From contig NHGV01000012.1 of NCBI GenBank assembly GCA_002171085.1, positions 36,214-43,987 on the forward strand: a DNA stretch of 7,774 nucleotides, written 5' to 3'. The stretch's first letter is position 1; each line of letters begins with the position of its first letter. The DNA is from Pelagibacteraceae bacterium TMED146. Lineage in GTDB: Bacteria > Pseudomonadota > Alphaproteobacteria > Pelagibacterales > Pelagibacteraceae. The notes beneath the pieces were generated by a model, which was not told where the DNA came from, did not search any database, and saw nothing but the letters and a program-made list of their open reading frames with translations. Position numbers and translations under genes: made by a program. This document shows positions 5,188 through 7,774 of this stretch, one piece after another.

Positions 5188-6102
5188 ATCTACAGCTTCG
5201 TCTAATTTTTCTCTGGTTTTTCCAACACCAGATTCATTTGTAATACATTTTTTAATTATTTCTTGTCTAGTTGTTGGAGTACCATCTGCAAATTTAAAAG
5301 AACCATCTGGATATCTAAGTGCAATATTATTAGTACAACCATTAACAGCTTTACCTTTTCCAATTACACCGTTTAAACTAAAAAAATGATTTACTTTTGG
5401 AATTGTAACTAATTCTACATCATTCCCAACTTTTTGAAGTAGCTTGTGATAATAAATACATGCTGGAGGATAGTAGTGACTTTCCTCTCCTTTAATTATT
5501 AATCCTTTTGAGGAAATTTTGGCAGGGTATTGAGCTGTGTTACAGCCAGGTTCAGCAGCAACTAATGCTCTCCATGGAGGATTAGTTCTGGCTAAGACAG
5601 GACTATATAATTTTAAAGCATTACCCGCACCGTAACTAAATCCTGAGTAAAAAAAACGATTAGGATCAAATCTTGAGTCCTCAGATAAAATATTTTTTAA
5701 TACAAGTGCAAAAAAAATTGCATTTGGCATTTTTTTCTTATCACTTGGTTTAATTCCTTTTTTATAAAATGAGTCTAAGACAGCGACTGCATAACCTTCT
5801 TCAATACCTCTTTTTGCTAAACGTCCACCCATTTCATCAGTTTTTCCACCCCACTTTTTAAATTTCATTCCATCACGGCTACTACCATGTTGAAAGATTA
5901 TCACTGGGAGTTTTCCATTTGTGTTTTTAGGAAAATGAATTTGTGCAATAACATCATCTTTTCCAGGAAATCTTCTGTCTGGACTTTGAAATTTGATTAA
6001 TTCGATATTATGTTTTTTTACTTTTTTGATCTCAATTTTTGAAAAAGAATTTGAAGTAAAAATGATTAAAAATAATGAAGATAAAGCGATAATATTTTTC
6101 AT
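5152..6102 (-). CDS. Secreted alpha/beta hydrolase, dienelactone-hydrolase type
   Basis: The 316-residue protein begins with a signal peptide (hydrophobic 4-16, likely cleavage near S-F-S at 19-21), so it should act in the periplasm or outside. The fold is alpha/beta hydrolase: strand P-V-I-I-F ending in Q-H-G (71-73, oxyanion region), nucleophile elbow G-F-S-Y-G (154-158, Ser156), a likely acid at E206 or E207 after L-I-I-K-G, and catalytic H239 in V-N-H-F-F. Four Cys (187, 215, 256, 286) all lie after the nucleophile and could form disulfides. The family hydrolyses esters or lactones; the substrate cannot be told. It lies 34 nt downstream of the adenosine-kinase-like gene on the same strand but may have its own promoter. 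Its 3' end runs 36 bp into the end of thiV on the other strand. Confidence 0.8.
   Translation of the reverse strand: MKNIIALSSLFLIIFTSNSFSKIEIKKVKKHNIELIKFQSPDRRFPGKDDVIAQIHFPKNTNGKLPVIIFQHGSSRDGMKFKKWGGKTDEMGGRLAKRGIEEGYAVAVLDSFYKKGIKPSDKKKMPNAIFFALVLKNILSEDSRFDPNRFFYSGFSYGAGNALKLYSPVLARTNPPWRALVAAEPGCNTAQYPAKISSKGLIIKGEESHYYPPACIYYHKLLQKVGNDVELVTIPKVNHFFSLNGVIGKGKAVNGCTNNIALRYPDGSFKFADGTPTTRQEIIKKCITNESGVGKTREKLDEAVDLTINFFNKHNR
5183..5210 (+). terminator. Weak hairpin plus T-run at the thiV stop codon
   Basis: TTAGAT (5184-5189) can pair with GTCTAA (5200-5205), one pair being U-G, and the stem is followed directly by TTTTT (5206-5210). The thiV stop TAG is inside the left arm. The stem is short and AT-rich with a 10-nt loop, so this is a possible intrinsic terminator only. 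It also lies within the antisense hydrolase coding sequence. Confidence 0.28.
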
Positions 6103-6106
6103 AAAG

Positions 6107-6135
6107 ATATCTTACCAAACCTATTAGTTTGTCAA
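6107..6135 (-). promoter_or_regulatory. Candidate promoter of the hydrolase gene
   Basis: On the minus strand a perfect TTGACA (6135-6130) is followed after 17 bases by AGATAT (6112-6107), four of six for a -10 box. It sits in the 34-nt spacer after the kinase-like gene. The predicted start falls at or beside the hydrolase ATG (6102), again leaving little or no leader and no Shine-Dalgarno. It would allow the hydrolase to be expressed apart from the upstream genes. Confidence 0.4.
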
Positions 6136-6136
6136 T

Positions 6137-7066
6137 TTAATCTAAACGAGCACCAATTTTTTGTATAATTTTTGAAGCCATTTCAGTTCCTAACTTCAAA
6201 CTTTCATGCGGGTTTTTATTATTAGTGAACCCATGTAAAAAGCCAGCAGCAAATAAATCACCTGCACCTGTAAGATCTACAATGTTTAAGTTTGATTTAG
6301 CTTGAGCTTCAGATACGTCGTTTCCTTCTATAGCAACTGAGCCTTTATCAGAGCGTGTTACAATAAAAAGTTTGTTAAGTGATTTTCCAAAATCAACAAC
6401 CTCATCAAAATTTTTAGCATCAATTAAAGACATCGCCTCTTTTTCATTTGCAAAAATAATATCTAATTTATTTTTTACTAAATTTAAAAAACTTTCTTTA
6501 TGTCGGTCAACACAAAAAGGATCAGAAAGGGACATCGCTGATTTTTTTGCAGCTGACAAAGCTTTTTCAAAAGCTTTAGTTGGACCACCTTCATCCCATA
6601 AATATCCTTCTAAGAAAGTAATCTCAGCGCTTTGAATTGCATTTGCATCAATATCGTTATCATCAATCTGGCCTGCAATTCCCAAAAAAGTACACATTGT
6701 TCTTTCAGAATCTGGAGTGATCAAAATTAAACAAGTTCCTGTAGGAATGTTTACTTTTTTAACATTGTAAAAATAATCTACATTTTCTTTTTTAAGACCA
6801 TCAATATATTTATGGCCAAAATCATCATCATTAACTTTACCAATAAATGAAACATCGTCTCCTAATTGAGACATTCCAACAATTGAGTTTGCAACAGAAC
6901 CGCCAGACACTGTACTTTCAATTTTTAAATTAGATAAAAGTCTTTTAAATTCTTGTTCATCAACCAATTTCATGGTTCCTTTTGTAAGAGCATGATCTTT
7001 AATAAATTGATCATCAACCTTACAAAGTACATCGACAATGGCGTTACCTATTCCTAATACTTTCAT
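6137..7066 (-). CDS. PfkB-family carbohydrate/nucleoside kinase, adenosine-kinase-like
   Basis: The 309-residue protein is a complete ribokinase/PfkB-family kinase. It opens V-L-G-I-G-N-A-I-V-D (3-12), carries the substrate-side G-G-S-V-A-N motif (55-60) and L-G-D-D-V-S-F-I-G-K-V (68-78), N-E at 207-208, and the C-terminal signature D-L-T-G-A-G-D (264-270), where G-A-G forms the anion hole and D270 is the catalytic base. The arrangement resembles bacterial proteins annotated as adenosine kinase, which make AMP from adenosine and ATP; ribokinase or another sugar kinase remains possible. The start is 3 nt after the nth stop, with AAAGG directly against the ATG, too close for a normal Shine-Dalgarno, so coupling to nth is likely. 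Probably cytoplasmic. The family is certain; the substrate is moderately supported. Confidence 0.85.
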   Translation of the reverse strand: MKVLGIGNAIVDVLCKVDDQFIKDHALTKGTMKLVDEQEFKRLLSNLKIESTVSGGSVANSIVGMSQLGDDVSFIGKVNDDDFGHKYIDGLKKENVDYFYNVKKVNIPTGTCLILITPDSERTMCTFLGIAGQIDDNDIDANAIQSAEITFLEGYLWDEGGPTKAFEKALSAAKKSAMSLSDPFCVDRHKESFLNLVKNKLDIIFANEKEAMSLIDAKNFDEVVDFGKSLNKLFIVTRSDKGSVAIEGNDVSEAQAKSNLNIVDLTGAGDLFAAGFLHGFTNNKNPHESLKLGTEMASKIIQKIGARLD

Positions 7067-7069
7067 CCT

Positions 7070-7729
7070 TTAAGCTTTCTTGGTTAAAATTGGCTTTTTT
7101 CTTTTTGGATTGCACTGTGTACATATTTTACATTCCAGACCAAAGCAATCCCTAGCTTTACAATATTCCCTACCATAAAAGATGATTTGTAAATGTAGTT
7201 TGTTCCAGTATTTTTTTGGAAACAGTTCTTTTAAATCCTTCTCGGTTTGGACTACATTTTTTCCATTCGTTAAACCCCACCTTTGTGCCAACCGGTGAAT
7301 ATGAGTATCTACTGGAAAAGCTGGATAACCAAATCCTTGAGACATCACTACACTAGCAGTTTTATGTCCAACACCTGGTAATGCTTCAAGTTCTTCAAAA
7401 GTTTTGGGCACCTTTCCTTTATATTTATCAAGCAGAATTTTTGATAAGCGATAAACACTTTTTGATTTCATTCTAAAAAGACCAATCTTTTGAATGAGTT
7501 TTTCTATTTTTTTTTGACCTAATTTTACAAAATGTTCAGGTTTATTATATTTTGGATAAATATCTTTTGTAACATTATTAACATTTAAATCTGTACATTG
7601 AGCAGAAAGTAATACCGAAATTAGTAAAGTAAAATTATTCGTATGAGCTAGAGGGGAAGGTGTTTTCGGATAAAGTTTATTAAGTTCTTTGAGTATTATT
7701 TTGGATTTATCTTTTTTTTCAACTTTCAC
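7070..7729 (-). CDS. nth: Endonuclease III (DNA glycosylase/AP lyase), GTG start
   Basis: The 219-residue protein matches the Nth family in length and order: L-L-S-A-Q-C-T-D (40-47), the helix-hairpin-helix L-P-G-V-G-H-K-T-A (117-125) with catalytic K123, and V-D-T-H-I-H-R (140-146) with catalytic D141. It removes oxidised pyrimidines and cleaves the resulting abasic site in base-excision repair. The C-terminal cysteines are C190, C195, C200, C203 and C206, giving C-x9-C-x2-C-x2-C instead of the textbook C-x6-C-x2-C-x5-C for the [4Fe-4S] cluster. The first codon is GTG (7729-7727): an in-frame stop lies at 7738-7736 and the next Met is residue 87, inside the conserved domain. It begins 6 nt after the dapB-like stop and ends 3 nt before the kinase gene, so it is mid-operon. 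Confidence 0.93.
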   Translation of the reverse strand: MKVEKKDKSKIILKELNKLYPKTPSPLAHTNNFTLLISVLLSAQCTDLNVNNVTKDIYPKYNKPEHFVKLGQKKIEKLIQKIGLFRMKSKSVYRLSKILLDKYKGKVPKTFEELEALPGVGHKTASVVMSQGFGYPAFPVDTHIHRLAQRWGLTNGKNVVQTEKDLKELFPKKYWNKLHLQIIFYGREYCKARDCFGLECKICTQCNPKRKKPILTKKA

Positions 7730-7735
7730 AAAAGA

Positions 7736-7774
7736 TTATTTAATACCTAAAACATGGTGCATATTATATAAACC
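7736..7774 (-). CDS. dapB: Fragment: C-terminus of a DapB-like 4-hydroxy-tetrahydrodipicolinate reductase
   Basis: The minus strand from the right edge reads twelve codons, G-L-Y-N-M-H-H-V-L-G-I-K, then TAA at 7738-7736. The pattern G-L-Y-x-M-x-x-V-L-G matches the typical C-terminal tail of DapB, which reduces the cyclic precursor of diaminopimelate and lysine. Only the tail is visible, so the call rests on that short motif. Its stop is 6 nt from the nth start, consistent with one operon. Confidence 0.6.
   Translation of the reverse strand, partial: GLYNMHHVLGIK

Noticed and set aside
6116..6131. CAAAC/GTTTG inverted repeat as a terminator after the kinase gene
   Set aside because: Only 5 bp with a 6-nt loop and no T-run on either strand; it overlaps the candidate hydrolase promoter, so an operator is conceivable but unsupported.
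6372..6635. Plus-strand ORF of 87 codons
   Set aside because: Antisense to the well-supported PfkB-family kinase, with no motif of its own.

Overview
This window looks like the chromosome of a SAR11-type marine alphaproteobacterium ('Candidatus Pelagibacter' or a close relative). The evidence is very low G+C throughout, genes packed with 4-nt overlaps or gaps of a few bases, short AT-rich spacers, and a TPP riboswitch placed directly before a sodium:solute symporter of the thiV type described in SAR11. The organism call is inferred from these traits and the protein flavour, not from a marker gene. There is no tRNA, rRNA, insertion sequence, CRISPR array or phage gene.

Left block (1-2727). 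A minus-strand YkuD-type L,D-transpeptidase, cut by the window's left edge, is divergent from a three-gene plus-strand operon with only 21 nt between the two start codons. The operon holds (i) an OmpR-type winged-helix regulator with a degenerate receiver-like N-terminus, (ii) a member of the prokaryotic PhrB/FeS-BCP photolyase family that lacks the family's C-x2-C iron-sulfur segment, and (iii) a 35-codon gene, easily missed, for an ArfA-like ribosome-rescue factor. Both junctions are ATGA overlaps, so the three genes are probably translationally coupled. A perfect 8-bp inverted repeat straddles the arfA stop codon.

Middle block (2729-5187). A minus-strand membrane protein (signal peptide, small extracytoplasmic domain, TM helix, then DUF805) ends one base from arfA. 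It is divergent from thiV. The 131-bp spacer holds a compact TPP aptamer whose 3' side also supplies the Shine-Dalgarno of thiV, so thiamin status should control translation of the transporter directly.

Right block (5152-7774, minus strand). The gene order is the last codons of a dapB-like gene, nth (endonuclease III, GTG start), a PfkB-family adenosine-kinase-like gene, and a secreted dienelactone-hydrolase-type alpha/beta hydrolase. Gaps are 6, 3 and 34 nt. The hydrolase may also have its own promoter (TTGACA-N17-AGATAT). Its 3' end overlaps the 3' end of thiV by 36 bp, tail to tail.

Functionally the window mixes DNA repair (photolyase, Nth), stalled-ribosome rescue (ArfA), vitamin-precursor uptake (ThiV), cell-wall modification (L,D-transpeptidase) and salvage or degradation enzymes. 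The most distinctive feature is the coupled regulator-photolyase-arfA cistron.
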